Below are positions 1 to 10,642 of a stretch of 64,000 nucleotides of DNA, one piece after another (the first letter of the stretch is position 1; each line of letters begins with the position of its first letter). The DNA comes from Parietaria judaica (Eukaryota > Streptophyta > Magnoliopsida > Rosales > Urticaceae). Below the pieces are notes generated by a model. It was not told the DNA's origin, made no database searches, and saw only the letters and a list, made by a program, of their open reading frames with translations. The DNA lies in assembly GCA_954871525.1 (NCBI GenBank), contig OX940869.1, positions 19,000,001 to 19,064,000 of the forward strand, in the 5' to 3' direction. Position numbers and translations under genes: made by a program.

Positions 1-2406
1 AAACTTACTGGAGCTCTCTTAAAACCCAGTTTTCAACAATTAATACGTGCTCCAAAGAAAACTGAGTCTTTTTCCCATTTTACGCGAAAGAACCCTAATT
101 AAACGATATTTTAAACAAAAAATGAACTTCAAAATGCTTAATAATGTGTAATTGTATCATATTTACTTATTTTAATCCCTTAATAGGGAAGCACTATCTC
201 GTACTTTCTATATCAAGCCGTTAACGAGTTAAAATCATTACCGAAAAGTGTTAAAATTGGTTTTCTTACGAGAGCAAATACGATGCGTTATTCATGAACT
301 TTGAGTTGCTAGACCTTCATTAGGGTGGTATTATTATATATTGGCTTAGTTTTGGCATTAAAACTTACTGGAGCTCTCTTAAAACCCAGTTTTCAACAAT
401 TAATACGTGCTCCAAAGAAAACTGAGTCTTTTTCCCATTTTACGCGAAAGAACCCTAATTAAACGATATTTTAAACAAAAAATGAACTTGAAAATGCTTA
501 ATAATGTGTAATTGTATCACATTTACTTATTTTAATCCCTAAATAGGGAAGCACTATCTCGTACTTTCTATATCAAGCCGTTAACGAGTTAAAATCATTA
601 CCGAAAAGTGTTAAAATTGGTTTTCTTACGAGAGCAAATACGATGCGTTCTTCATGAACTTTGAGTTGCTAGACCTTCATTAGGGTGGTATTATTATATA
701 TTGGCTTAGTTTTGGAATTAAAACTTACTGGAGCTCTCTTAAAACCCAGTTTTCAACAATTAATACGTGCTCCAAAGAAAACTGAGTCTTTTTCCCATTT
801 TACGCGAAAGAACCCTAATTAAACGATATTTTAAACAAAAAATGAACTTCAAAATGCTTAATAATGTGTAATTGTATCACATTTACTTATTTTAATCCCT
901 AAATAGGGAAGCACTATCTCGTACTTTCTATATCAAGCCGTTAACGAGTTAAAATCATTACTGAAAAGTGTTAAAATTGGTTTTCTTACGAGAGCTAATA
1001 CGATGCGTTCTTCATGAACTTTGAGTTGCTAGACCTTCATTAGGGTGGTATTATTATATATTGGGTTAGTTTTGGCATTAAAACTTATTGGAGCTCTCTT
1101 AAAACCCAGTTTTCAACAATTAATACGTGCTCCAAAGAAAACTGAGTCTTTTTCCCATTTTACGCGAAAGAACCCTAATTAAACGATATTTTAAACAAAA
1201 AATGAACTTCAAAATGCTTAATATTGTGTAATTGTATCACATTTACTTATTTGAATCCCTAAATAGGGAAGCACTATCTCGTACTTTCTATATCAAGCCG
1301 TTAACGAGTTAAAATCATTACTGAAAAGTGTTAAAATTGGTTTTCTTACGAGAGCAAATACGATGCGTTCTTCATGAACTTTGAGTTGCTAGACCTTCAT
1401 TAGGGTGGTATTATTATATATTTGGTTAGTTTTGGAATTAAAACTTACTGGAGCTCTCTTAAAACCCAGTTTTCAACAATTAATACGTGCTCCAAAGAAA
1501 ACTGAGTCTTTTTCCCATTTTACGCGAAAGAACCCTAATTAAACGATATTTTAAACAAAAAATGAACTTCAAAATGCTTAATAATGTGTAATTGTATCAC
1601 ATTTACTTATTTTAATCCCTAAATAGGGAAGCACTATCTCGTACTTTCTATATCAAGCCGTTAACGAGTTAAAATCATTACCGAAAAGTGTTAAAATTGG
1701 TTTTCTTACGAGAGCTAATACGATGCGTTCTTCATGAACTTTGAGTTGCTAGACCTTCATTAGGGTGGTATTATTATATATTGGGTTAGTTTTGGCATTA
1801 AAACTTACTGGAGATCTCTTAATACCCAGTTTTCAACAATTAATACGTGCTCCAAAGAAAGCTGAGTCTTTTTCCCATTTTACGCGAAAGAACCCTAATT
1901 AAACGATATTTTAAACAAAAAATGAACTTCAAAATGCTTAATAATGTGTAATTGTATCACATTTACTTATTTTAATCCCTAAATAGGGAAGCACTATCTC
2001 GTACTTTCTATATCAAGCCGTTAACGAGTTAAAATCATTACCGAAAAGTGTTAAAATTGGTTTTCTTACGAGAGCAAATACGATGCGTTCTTCATGAACT
2101 TTGAGTTGCTAGACCTTCATTAGGGTGGTATTATTATATATTGGCTTAGTTTTGGCATTAAAACTTACTGGAGCTCTCTTAAAACCCAGTTTTCAACAAT
2201 TAATACGTGCTCCAAAGAAAACTGAGTCTTTTTCCCATTTTACGCGAAAGAACCCTAATTAAACGATATTTTAAACAAAAAATGAACTTCAAAATGCTTA
2301 ATAATGTGTAATTGTATCACATTTACTTATTTTAATCCCTAAATAGGGAAGCACTATCTCGTACTTTCTATATCAAGCCGTTAACGAGTTAAAATCATTA
2401 CCGAAA
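1..2406 (+). repeat. 360-bp satellite array, plus orientation, subfamily C
   Basis: Six full monomers begin at 1, 361, 721, 1081, 1441 and 1801, followed by a 246-bp partial copy from 2161. The period is exactly 360 bp throughout, and copies differ by only a few substitutions (for example 'gagatctc' at 1811 for 'gagctctc'). Compared in the same orientation, this block differs from every copy in 2407-64000 by fixed changes: 'tagggaag' for 'tagcgaag', 'ggcattaaaac' for 'ggtgttaaaac', 'gggtggtatt' for 'gggttgtatt', 'ctctcttaaaac' for 'ctctcctaaaac', and AAAGAAAA in place of an unbroken A run. It also mixes markers of the other subfamilies: A-like 'gcactatctc', B-like 'aatcattac' and 'gtgttaaaattgg'. 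It is therefore a separate, internally homogenised subfamily. Position 1 is an arbitrary phase; the array continues beyond the window. Confidence 0.97.
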
Positions 2407-2423
2407 GTTTTTTTTTTGGTTTT
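2401..2423. other. Inversion junction between the two satellite arrays
   Basis: The plus-oriented monomer is followed normally to 'ccgaaa' (2401-2406), where 'agtgttaaaa' is expected next. Instead the sequence continues G, ten T (2408-2417), GG, TTTTAGG, which is the reverse-oriented repeat. The two sides meet at different phases of the monomer, so this is not a simple flip in register. Overlap at the join is at most 1-3 bases, which fits end joining rather than homologous exchange. Seen directly; the mechanism is inferred. Confidence 0.93.
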
Positions 2424-2714
2424 AGGAGAGCTCCAGTAAGTTTTAACACCAAAAATAACCCAATATATAATAATACAACCCTAATGAAGGTCTAGCAACT
2501 TAAAGTTCATGAAGAACGCATCGTATTTGCTCTCGTCAGAAAACCAATTTTAACACTTTTCGGTAATGATTTTAACTCGTTAACGGCTTGATATTGAAAG
2601 TACGAGACAGTGCTTCGCTATATAGGGATTAAAATAAGTATATGTGATACAATTACACATTGTTAAGCATTTTGAAGTTCATTTTTTGTTTAAAATATCG
2701 TTTAATTAGGGTTC

Positions 2715-2731
2715 TTTCGCGTAAAATGGGA
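2715..2731 (+). promoter_or_regulatory. CENP-B-box-like 17-bp motif (representative of nearly all monomers)
   Basis: TTTCGCGTAAAATGGGA is seen here and at the same phase in nearly every monomer. In 1-2406 it lies on the minus strand, for example at 73-89. The essential CENP-B box pattern is nTTCGnnnnAnnCGGGn; this motif fits eight of the nine fixed positions, with T for C in CGGG. A few copies are damaged, for example at about 3078 ('tcgggtaaa'), 12020 ('cgaaaaaggg'), 10580 ('aataggaa') and 51425 ('atggtaaaa'). No copy with a full CGGG was seen. Binding by any protein is not shown. Confidence 0.4.
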
Positions 2732-3001
2732 AAAAGACTCAGTTTTTTTTTGGAACACGTATTAATTGTTGAAAACTGGGTTTTAGGAGAGCTCCAGTAA
2801 GTTTTAACACCAAAACTAACCCAATATATAATAATACAACCCTAATGAAGGTCTAGCAACTCAAAGTTCATGAAGAACGCATCGTATTTGCGCTCGTAAG
2901 AAAACAAATTTTAAAACTTTTCGGTAATAATTTTAACTCGTTAACGGCTTGATATAGAAAGTACGAGATAGTGCTTCGCTATTTAGGGATTAAAATAAGT
3001 A

Positions 3002-3022
3002 AATGTGATACAATTACACATT
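3002..3022. repeat. Short dyad within the monomer (representative)
   Basis: Arms AATGTG (3002-3007) and CACATT (3017-3022) flank a 9-nt AT-rich spacer. The full 6-bp arms occur in A copies; B copies have 'tatgtg', which shortens the arms to 5 bp. Other small palindromes in each monomer are CGTTAACG (for example 2578-2585), TTCATGAA and GAGCTC. They could be protein-binding sites or chance; nothing here decides it. Confidence 0.5.
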
Positions 3023-3464
3023 ATTAAGCATTTTGAATTTCATTTTTTGTTTAAAGTATCGTTTAATTATGGTTCTTTCGGGTAAAATGGGAAAAAGACT
3101 CAGCTTTTTTTTGGAGCACGTATTAATTGTTGAAAACTAGGTTTTAGGAGAGCTCCAGCAAGTTTTAACACCAAAACTAACCCAATATATAATAATACAA
3201 CCCTAATGAAGGTCTGGCAACTCAAAGTTCATGAAGAACGCATCGTATTTGCGCTCGTAAGAAAACAAATTTTAAAACTTTTCGGTAATAATTTTAACTC
3301 GTTAACGGCTTGATATAGAAAGTACGAGATAGTGCTTCGCTATTTAGGGATTAAATTAAGTAAATGTGATACAATTACACATTGTTAAGCATTTTGAATT
3401 TCATTTTTTGTTTAAAATATCGTTTAATTAGGGTTCTTTCGCGTAAAATGGGAAAAAGACTCAG

Positions 3465-3480
3465 TTTTTTTTTTGGTTTT
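3465..3480 (-). repeat. 27-bp deletion junction, monomer 3146-3480
   Basis: Ten T (3465-3474) run directly into GG-TTTTAGG, omitting the usual segment from the 'gcacg/acacg' motif to 'aactg'. The monomer is 335 bp long. GG is present on both sides of the lost segment, so the deletion is bounded by a 2-bp microhomology. The T run is one longer than the usual nine, which gives 361+1-27=335. Confidence 0.93.
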
Positions 3481-5605
3481 AGGAGAGCTCCAGTAAGTTT
3501 TAACACCAAAAATAACCCAATATATAATAATACAACCCTAATGAAGGTCTAGCAACTTAAAGTTCATGAAGAACGCATCGTATTTGCTCTCGTCAGAAAA
3601 CCAATTTTAACACTTTTCGGTAATGATTTTAACTCGTTAACGGCTTGATATTGAAAGTACGAGACAGTGCTTCGCTATATAGGGATTAAAATAAGTATAT
3701 GTGATACAATTACACATTGTTAAGCATTTTGAAGTTCATTTTTTGTTTAAAATATCGTTTAATTAGGGTTCTTTCGCGTAAAATGGGAAAAAGACTCAGT
3801 TTTTTTTTGGAACACGTATTAATTGTTGAAAACTGGGTTTTAGGAGAGGTCCAGTAAGTTTTAACACCAAAACTAACCCAATATATAATAATACAACCCT
3901 AATGAAGGTCTAGCAACTCAAAGTTCATGAAGAACGCATCGTATTTGCTCTCGTAAGAAAACAAATTTTAAAACTTTTCGGTAATAATTTTAACTCGTTA
4001 ACGGCTTGATATAGAAAGTACGAGATAGTGCTTCGCTATTTAGGGATTAAAATAAGTAAATGTGATACAATTACACATTGTTAAGAATTTTGAAGTTCAT
4101 TTTTTGTTTAAAATATCGTTTAATTAGGGTTCTTTCGCGTAAAATGGGAAAAACACTCAGTTTTTTTTTGGAGCACGTATTAATTGTTGAAAACTGGGTT
4201 TAAGGAGAGCTCCAGTAAGTTTTAACACAAAAACTAACCCAATATATAATAATACAACCCTAATGAAGGTCTAGCAACTCAAACTTCATGAAGAACGCAT
4301 CGTATTTGCTCTCGTCTGAAAACCAATTTTAACACTTTTCGGTAATAATTTTAACTCGTTAACGGCTTGATATAGAAAGTACGAGACAGTGCTTCGCTAT
4401 TTAGGGATTAAAATAAGTATATGTGATACAATTACACATTATTAAGCATTTTGAAGTTCATTTTTTGTTTAAAATATCGTTTAATTAGGGTTCTTTCGCG
4501 TAAAATGGGAAAAAGACTCAGTTTTTTTTTGGAACACGTATTAATTGTTGAAAAATGGGTTTTAGGAGAGGTCCAGTAAGTTTTAACACCAAAACTAACC
4601 CAATATATAATAATACAACCCTAATGAAGGTCTAGCAACTCAAAGTTCATGAAGAACGCATCGTATTTGCTCTCGTAAGAAAACAAATTTTAAAACTTTT
4701 CGGTAATAATTTTAACTCGTTAACGGCTTGATATAGAAAGTACGAGATAGTGCTTCGCTATTTAGGGATTAAAATAAGTAAATGTGATACAATTACACAT
4801 TGTTAAGAATTTTGAAGTTCATTTTTTGTTTAAAATATCGTTTAATTAGGGTTCTTTCGCGTAAAATGGGAAAAACACTCAGTTTTTTTTTGGAGCACGT
4901 ATTAATTGTTGAAAACTGGGTTTAAGGAGAGCTCCAGTAAGTTTTAACACCAAAACTAACCCAATATATAATAATACAACCCTAATGAAGGTCTAGCAAC
5001 TCAAACTTCATGAAGAACGCATCGTATTTGCTCTCGTCTAAAAACCAATTTTAACACTTTTCGGTAATAATTTTAACTCGTTAACGGCTTGATATAGAAA
5101 GTACGAGACAGTGCTTCGCTATTTAGGGATTAAAATAAGTATATGTGATACAATTACACATTATTAAGCATTTTGAAGTTCATTTTTTGTTTAAAATATC
5201 GTTTAATTAGGGTTCTTTCGCGTAAAATGGGAAAAAGACTCAGTTTTTTTTTTGGAACATGTATTAATTGTTGAAAACTGGGTTTTAGGAGAGCTCCAGT
5301 AAGTTTTAACACCAAAACTAACCCAATATATAATAATACAACCCTAATGAAGGTCTAGCAACTCAAAGTTCATGAAGAACGCATCGTATTTGCGCTCGTA
5401 AGAAAACAAATTTTAAAACTTTTCGGTAATAATTTTAACTCGTTAACGGCTTGATATAGAAAGTACGAGATAGTGCTTCGCTATTTAGGGATTAAAATAA
5501 GTAAATGTGATACAATTACACATTGTTAAGCATTTTGAAATTCATTTTTTGTTTAAAATATCGTTTAATTAGGGTTCTTTCGCGTAAAATGGGAAAAAGA
5601 CTCAG

Positions 5606-5621
5606 TTTTTTTTTTGGTTTT
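5606..5621 (-). repeat. 27-bp deletion junction, monomer 5287-5621
   Basis: Same T10-GG-TTTTAGG join as at 3465. The following B monomer carries 'gatattta' and 'aataaaaccc', which sets it apart from the copies after 2407 and 3465. The deletion allele was therefore copied and then diverged. Confidence 0.93.
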
Positions 5622-8103
5622 AGGAGAGCTCCAGTAAGTTTTAACACCAAAAATAACCCAATATATAATAATAAAACCCTAATGAAGGTCTAGCAACTTA
5701 AAGTTCATGAAGAACGCATCGTATTTGCTCTCGTCAGAAAACCAATTTTAACACTTTTCGGTAATGATTTTAACTCGTTAACGGCTTGATATTTAAAGTA
5801 CGAGACAGTGCTTCGCTATATAGGGATTAAAATAAGTATATGTGATACAATTACACATTGTTAAGCATTTTGAAGTTCATTTTTTGTTTAAAATATCGTT
5901 TAATTAGGGTTCTTTCGCGTAAAATGGGAAAAAGACTCAGTTTTTTTTTGGAACACGTATTAATTGTTGAAAACTGGGTTTTAGGAGAGGTCCAGTAAGT
6001 TTTAACACCAAAACTAACCCAATATATAATAGTACAACCCTAATGAAGGTCTAGCAACTCAAAGTTCATGAAGAACGCATCGTATTTGCTCTCGTAAGAA
6101 AACAAATTTTAAAACTTTTCGGTAATAATTTTAACTCGTTAACGGCTTGATATAGAAAGTAAGAGATAGTGCTTCGCTATTTAGGGATTAAAATAAGTAA
6201 ATGTGATACAATTACACATTATTAAGCATTTTGAATTTCATTTTTTGTTTAAAATATCGTTTAATTATGGTTCATTCGCGTAAAATGGGAAAAGACTCAG
6301 TTTTTTTTTGGAGCACGTATTAATTGTTGAAAACTAGGTTTTAGGAGAGCTCCAGTAAGTTTTAACACCAAAACTAACCTAATATATAATAATACAACCC
6401 TAATGAAGGTCTAGCAACTCAAAGTTCATGAAGAACGCATCGTATTTGCGCTCGTAAGAAAACAAATTTTAAAACTTTTCGGTAATAATTTTAACTCGTT
6501 AACGGCTTGATATAGAAAGTACGAGATAGTGCTTCGCTATTTAGGGATTAAAATAAGTAAATGTGATACAATTACACATTGTTAAGAATTTTGAAGTTCA
6601 TTTTTTGTTTAAAATATCGTTTAATTAGGGTTCTTTCGCGTAAAATGGGAAAAAGACTCAGTTTTTTTTTGGAACACGTATTAATTGTTGAAAACTGGGT
6701 TTTAGGAGAGGTCCAGTAAGTTTTAACACCAAAACTAACCCAATATATAATAATACAACCCTAATGAAGGTCTAGCAACTCAAAGTTCATGAAGAACGCA
6801 TCGTATTTGCTCTCGTAAGAAAACAAATTTTAAAACTTTTCGGTAATAATTTTAACTCGTTAACGGCTTGATATAGAAAGTAAGAGATAGTGCTTCGCTA
6901 TTTAGGGATTAAAATAAGTAAATGTGATACAATTACACATTATTAAGCATTTTGAATTTCATTTTTTGTTTAAAATATCGTTTAATTATGGTTCATTCGC
7001 GTAAAATGGGAAAAGACTCAGTTTTTTTTTGGAGCACGTATTAATTGTTGAAAACTAGGTTTTAGGAGAGCTCCAGTAAGTTTTAACACCAAAACTAACC
7101 TAATATATAATAATACAACCCTAATGAAGGTCTAGCAACTCAAAGTTCATGAAGAACTCATCGTATTTGCGCTCGTAAGAAAACAAATTTTAAAACTTTT
7201 CGGTAATAATTTTAACTCGTTAACGGCTTGATATAGAAAGTACGAGATAGTGCTTCGCTATTTAGGGATTAAAATAAGTAAATGTGATACAATTACACAT
7301 TGTTAAGAATTTTGAAGTTCATTTTTTGTTTAAAATATCGTTTAATTAGGGTTCTTTCGCGTAAAATGGGAAAAAGACTCAGTTTTTTTTTGGAACACGT
7401 ATTAATTGTTGAAAACTGGGTTTTAGGAGAGGTCCAGTAAGTTTTAACACCAAAACTAACCCAATATATAATAATACAACCCTAATGAAGGTCTAGCAAC
7501 TCAAAGTTCATGAAGAACGCATCGTATTTGCTCTCGTAAGAAAACAAATTTTAAAACTTTTCGGTAATAATTTTAACTCGTTAACGGCTTGATATAGAAA
7601 GTAAGAGATAGTGCTTCGCTATTTAGGGATTAAAATAAGTAAATGTGATACAATTACACATTATTAAGCATTTTGAATTTCATTTTTTGTTTAAAATATC
7701 GTTTAATTATGGTTCATTCGCGTAAAATGGGAAAAGACTCAGTTTTTTTTTGGAGCACGTATTAATTGTTGAAAACTAGGTTTTAGGAGAGCTCCAGTAA
7801 GTTTTAACACCAAAACTAACCTAATATATAATAATACAACCCTAATGAAGGTCTAGCAACTCAAAGTTCATGAAGAACTCATCGTATTTGCGCTCGTAAG
7901 AAAACAAATTTTAAAACTTTTCGGTAATAATTTTAACTCGTTAACGGCTTGATATAGAAAGTACGAGATAGTGCTTCGCTATTTAGGGATTAAAATAAGT
8001 AAATGTGATACAATTACACATTGTTAAGCATTTTGAAATTCATTTTTTGTTTAAAATATCGTTTAATTAGGGTTCTTTCGCGTAAAATGGGAAAAAGACT
8101 CAG

Positions 8104-8119
8104 TTTTTTTTTTGGTTTT
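8104..8119 (-). repeat. 27-bp deletion junction, monomer 7785-8119
   Basis: Third copy of the T10-GG-TTTTAGG join. The monomer that follows shares 'gatattta' and 'aataaaaccc' with the one after 5606, so this copy moved as part of the 7-monomer unit. Confidence 0.93.
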
Positions 8120-10642
8120 AGGAGAGCTCCAGTAAGTTTTAACACCAAAAATAACCCAATATATAATAATAAAACCCTAATGAAGGTCTAGCAACTTAAA
8201 GTTCATGAAGAACGCATCGTATTTGCTCTCGTCAGAAAACCAATTTTAACACTTTTCGGTAATGATTTTAACTCGTTAACGGCTTGATATTTAAAGTACG
8301 AGACAGTGCTTCGCTATATAGGGATTAAAATAAGTATATGTGATACAATTACACATTGTTAAGCATTTTGAAGTTCATTTTTTGTTTAAAATATCGTTTA
8401 ATTAGGGTTCTTTCGCGTAAAATGGGAAAAAGACTCAGTTTTTTTTTGGAACACGTATTAATTGTTGAAAACTGGGTTTTAGGAGAGGTCCAGTAAGTTT
8501 TAACACCAAAACTAACCCAATATATAATAGTACAACCCTAATGAAGGTCTAGCAACTCAAAGTTCATGAAGAACGCATCGTATTTGCTCTCGTAAGAAAA
8601 CAAATTTTAAAACTTTTCGGTAATAATTTTAACTCGTTAACGGCTTGATATAGAAAGTAAGAGATAGTGCTTCGCTATTTAGGGATTAAAATAAGTAAAT
8701 GTGATACAATTACACATTATTAAGCATTTTGAATTTCATTTTTTGTTTAAAATATCGTTTAATTATGGTTCATTCGCGTAAAATGGGAAAAGACTCAGTT
8801 TTTTTTTGGAGCACGTATTAATTGTTGAAAACTAGGTTTTAGGAGAGCTCCAGTAAGTTTTAACACCAAAACTAACCTAATATATAATAATACAACCCTA
8901 ATGAAGGTCTAGCAACTCAAAGTTCATGAAGAACGCATCGTATTTGCGCTCGTAAGAAAACAAATTTTAAAACTTTTCGGTAATAATTTTAACTCGTTAA
9001 CGGCTTGATATAGAAAGTACGAGATAGTGCTTCGCTATTTAGGGATTAAAATAAGTAAATGTGATACAATTACACATTGTTAAGAATTTTGAAGTTCATT
9101 TTTTGTTTAAAATATCGTTTAATTAGGGTTCTTTCGCGTAAAATGGGAAAAAGACTCAGTTTTTTTTTGGAACACGTATTAATTGTTGAAAACTGGGTTT
9201 TAGGAGAGGTCCAGTAAGTTTTAACACCAAAACTAACCCAATATATAATAATACAACCCTAATGAAGGTCTAGCAACTCAAAGTTCATGAAGAACGCATC
9301 GTATTTGCTCTCGTAAGAAAACAAATTTTAAAACTTTTCGGTAATAATTTTAACTCGTTAACGGCTTGATATAGAAAGTAAGAGATAGTGCTTCGCTATT
9401 TAGGGATTAAAATAAGTAAATGTGATACAATTACACATTATTAAGCATTTTGAATTTCATTTTTTGTTTAAAATATCGTTTAATTATGGTTCATTCGCGT
9501 AAAATGGGAAAAGACTCAGTTTTTTTTTGGAGCACGTATTAATTGTTGAAAACTAGGTTTTAGGAGAGCTCCAGTAAGTTTTAACACCAAAACTAACCTA
9601 ATATATAATAATACAACCCTAATGAAGGTCTAGCAACTCAAAGTTCATGAAGAACTCATCGTATTTGCGCTCGTAAGAAAACAAATTTTAAAACTTTTCG
9701 GTAATAATTTTAACTCGTTAACGGCTTGATATAGAAAGTACGAGATAGTGCTTCGCTATTTAGGGATTAAAATAAGTAAATGTGATACAATTACACATTG
9801 TTAAGAATTTTGAAGTTCATTTTTTGTTTAAAATATCGTTTAATTAGGGTTCTTTCGCGTAAAATGGGAAAAAGACTCAGTTTTTTTTTGGAACACGTAT
9901 TAATTGTTGAAAACTGGGTTTTAGGAGAGGTCCAGTAAGTTTTAACACCAAAACTAACCCAATATATAATAATACAACCCTAATGAAGGTCTAGCAACTC
10001 AAAGTTCATGAAGAACGCATCGTATTTGCTCTCGTAAGAAAACAAATTTTAAAACTTTTCGGTAATAATTTTAACTCGTTAACGGCTTGATATAGAAAGT
10101 AAGAGATAGTGCTTCGCTATTTAGGGATTAAAATAAGTAAATGTGATACAATTACACATTATTAAGCATTTTGAATTTCATTTTTTGTTTAAAATATCGT
10201 TTAATTATGGTTCATTCGCGTAAAATGGGAAAAGACTCAGTTTTTTTTTGGAGCACGTATTAATTGTTGAAAACTAGGTTTTAGGAGAGCTCCAGTAAGT
10301 TTTAACACCAAAACTAACCTAATATATAATAATACAACCCTAATGAAGGTCTAGCAACTCAAAGTTCATGAAGAACGCATCGTATTTGCGCTCGTAAGAA
10401 AACAAATTTTAAAACTTTTCGGTAATAATTTTAACTCGTTAACGGCTTGATATAGAAAGTACGAGATAGTGCTTCGCTATTTAGGGATTAAAATAAGTAA
10501 ATGTGATACAATTACACATTGTTACGAATTTTGAAGTTCATTTTTTGTTTAAAATATCGTTTAATTAGGGTTCTTTCGCGTAAAATAGGAAAAAGACTCA
10601 GTTTTTTTTGGAACACGTATTAATTGTTGAAAACTGGGTTTT

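Larger units (their letters stand above)
2161..2803. repeat. Foldback inverted repeat centred on the inversion
   Basis: The last bases of the plus array, up to 2406, are the reverse complement of sequence beginning at 2558 ('tttcgg', 2558-2563). The arms extend outward from there, and the loop is 151 bp (2407-2557). Pairing near the loop is strong: the segment around 2380-2406 finds its complement around 2558-2585. In principle the arm continues through all of 1-2406, broken by subfamily differences and by the 27-bp deletion at 3475. Confidence 0.85.
2407..5605 (-). repeat. Region 3a: mixed A, A' and B monomers next to the inversion
   Basis: Monomers start at 2424, 2785, 3146, 3481, 3842, 4203, 4564, 4925 and 5287. 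The first (2424) and fourth (3481) are near-identical B copies sharing 'cttaaag', 'gatattg' and 'ctatatagg', so a three-monomer unit of about 1057 bp has been copied. The pairs starting 3842/4203 and 4564/4925 are a duplicated dimer of 722 bp; both share 'ggtccag', 'ttaagaatttt' and 'aaacactcag' in the first monomer and 'aactcaaacttc' in the second. The array is thus built from small segmental duplications right up to the inversion point. Confidence 0.88.
5606..10642 (-). repeat. Seven-monomer higher-order repeat, about 2498 bp, two copies
   Basis: Monomers starting 5622, 5983, 6343, 6704, 7064 and 7425 correspond in order to those starting 8120, 8481, 8841, 9202, 9562 and 9923, all offset by 2498 bp. 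Private markers travel together: 'aatagtacaac' (5983/8481), 'aacctaat' (6343/8841), 'gaactcatcg' (7064/9562). The seventh monomer of copy one (7785) carries the 27-bp deletion; its counterpart (10283) does not, and has 'ttacgaatttt' and 'aaaataggaaa'. Inside each copy the pattern is an A'/A dimer of about 721 bp after one B monomer. Confidence 0.9.

Noticed and set aside
361..720. Internal half-monomer duplication (2 x 180 bp)
   Set aside because: I found only a 9-bp repeat (TTTTAACAC, about 107 bp apart in B copies) and no extended similarity between halves. The 360-bp length may fit two nucleosomes, but the sequence is not a visible dimer.
2477..2500. TATA-like stretch 'aatatataataat' in each monomer as a promoter
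   Set aside because: In a sequence of about 68% A+T such a stretch is expected. No initiator or other promoter element at a fixed distance could be identified, so I do not annotate a promoter.
2700..2715. TTAGGG and 'tagggtt' in monomers as telomeric repeats
   Set aside because: It occurs once or twice per monomer as part of 'aattagggttc' and 'atttagggatt', never in tandem.
2710..2720. 'gggttctttcg' as an RNA polymerase III B box or a tRNA remnant
   Set aside because: It matches GGTTC but not the following RANNC, and no A box or cloverleaf is present.
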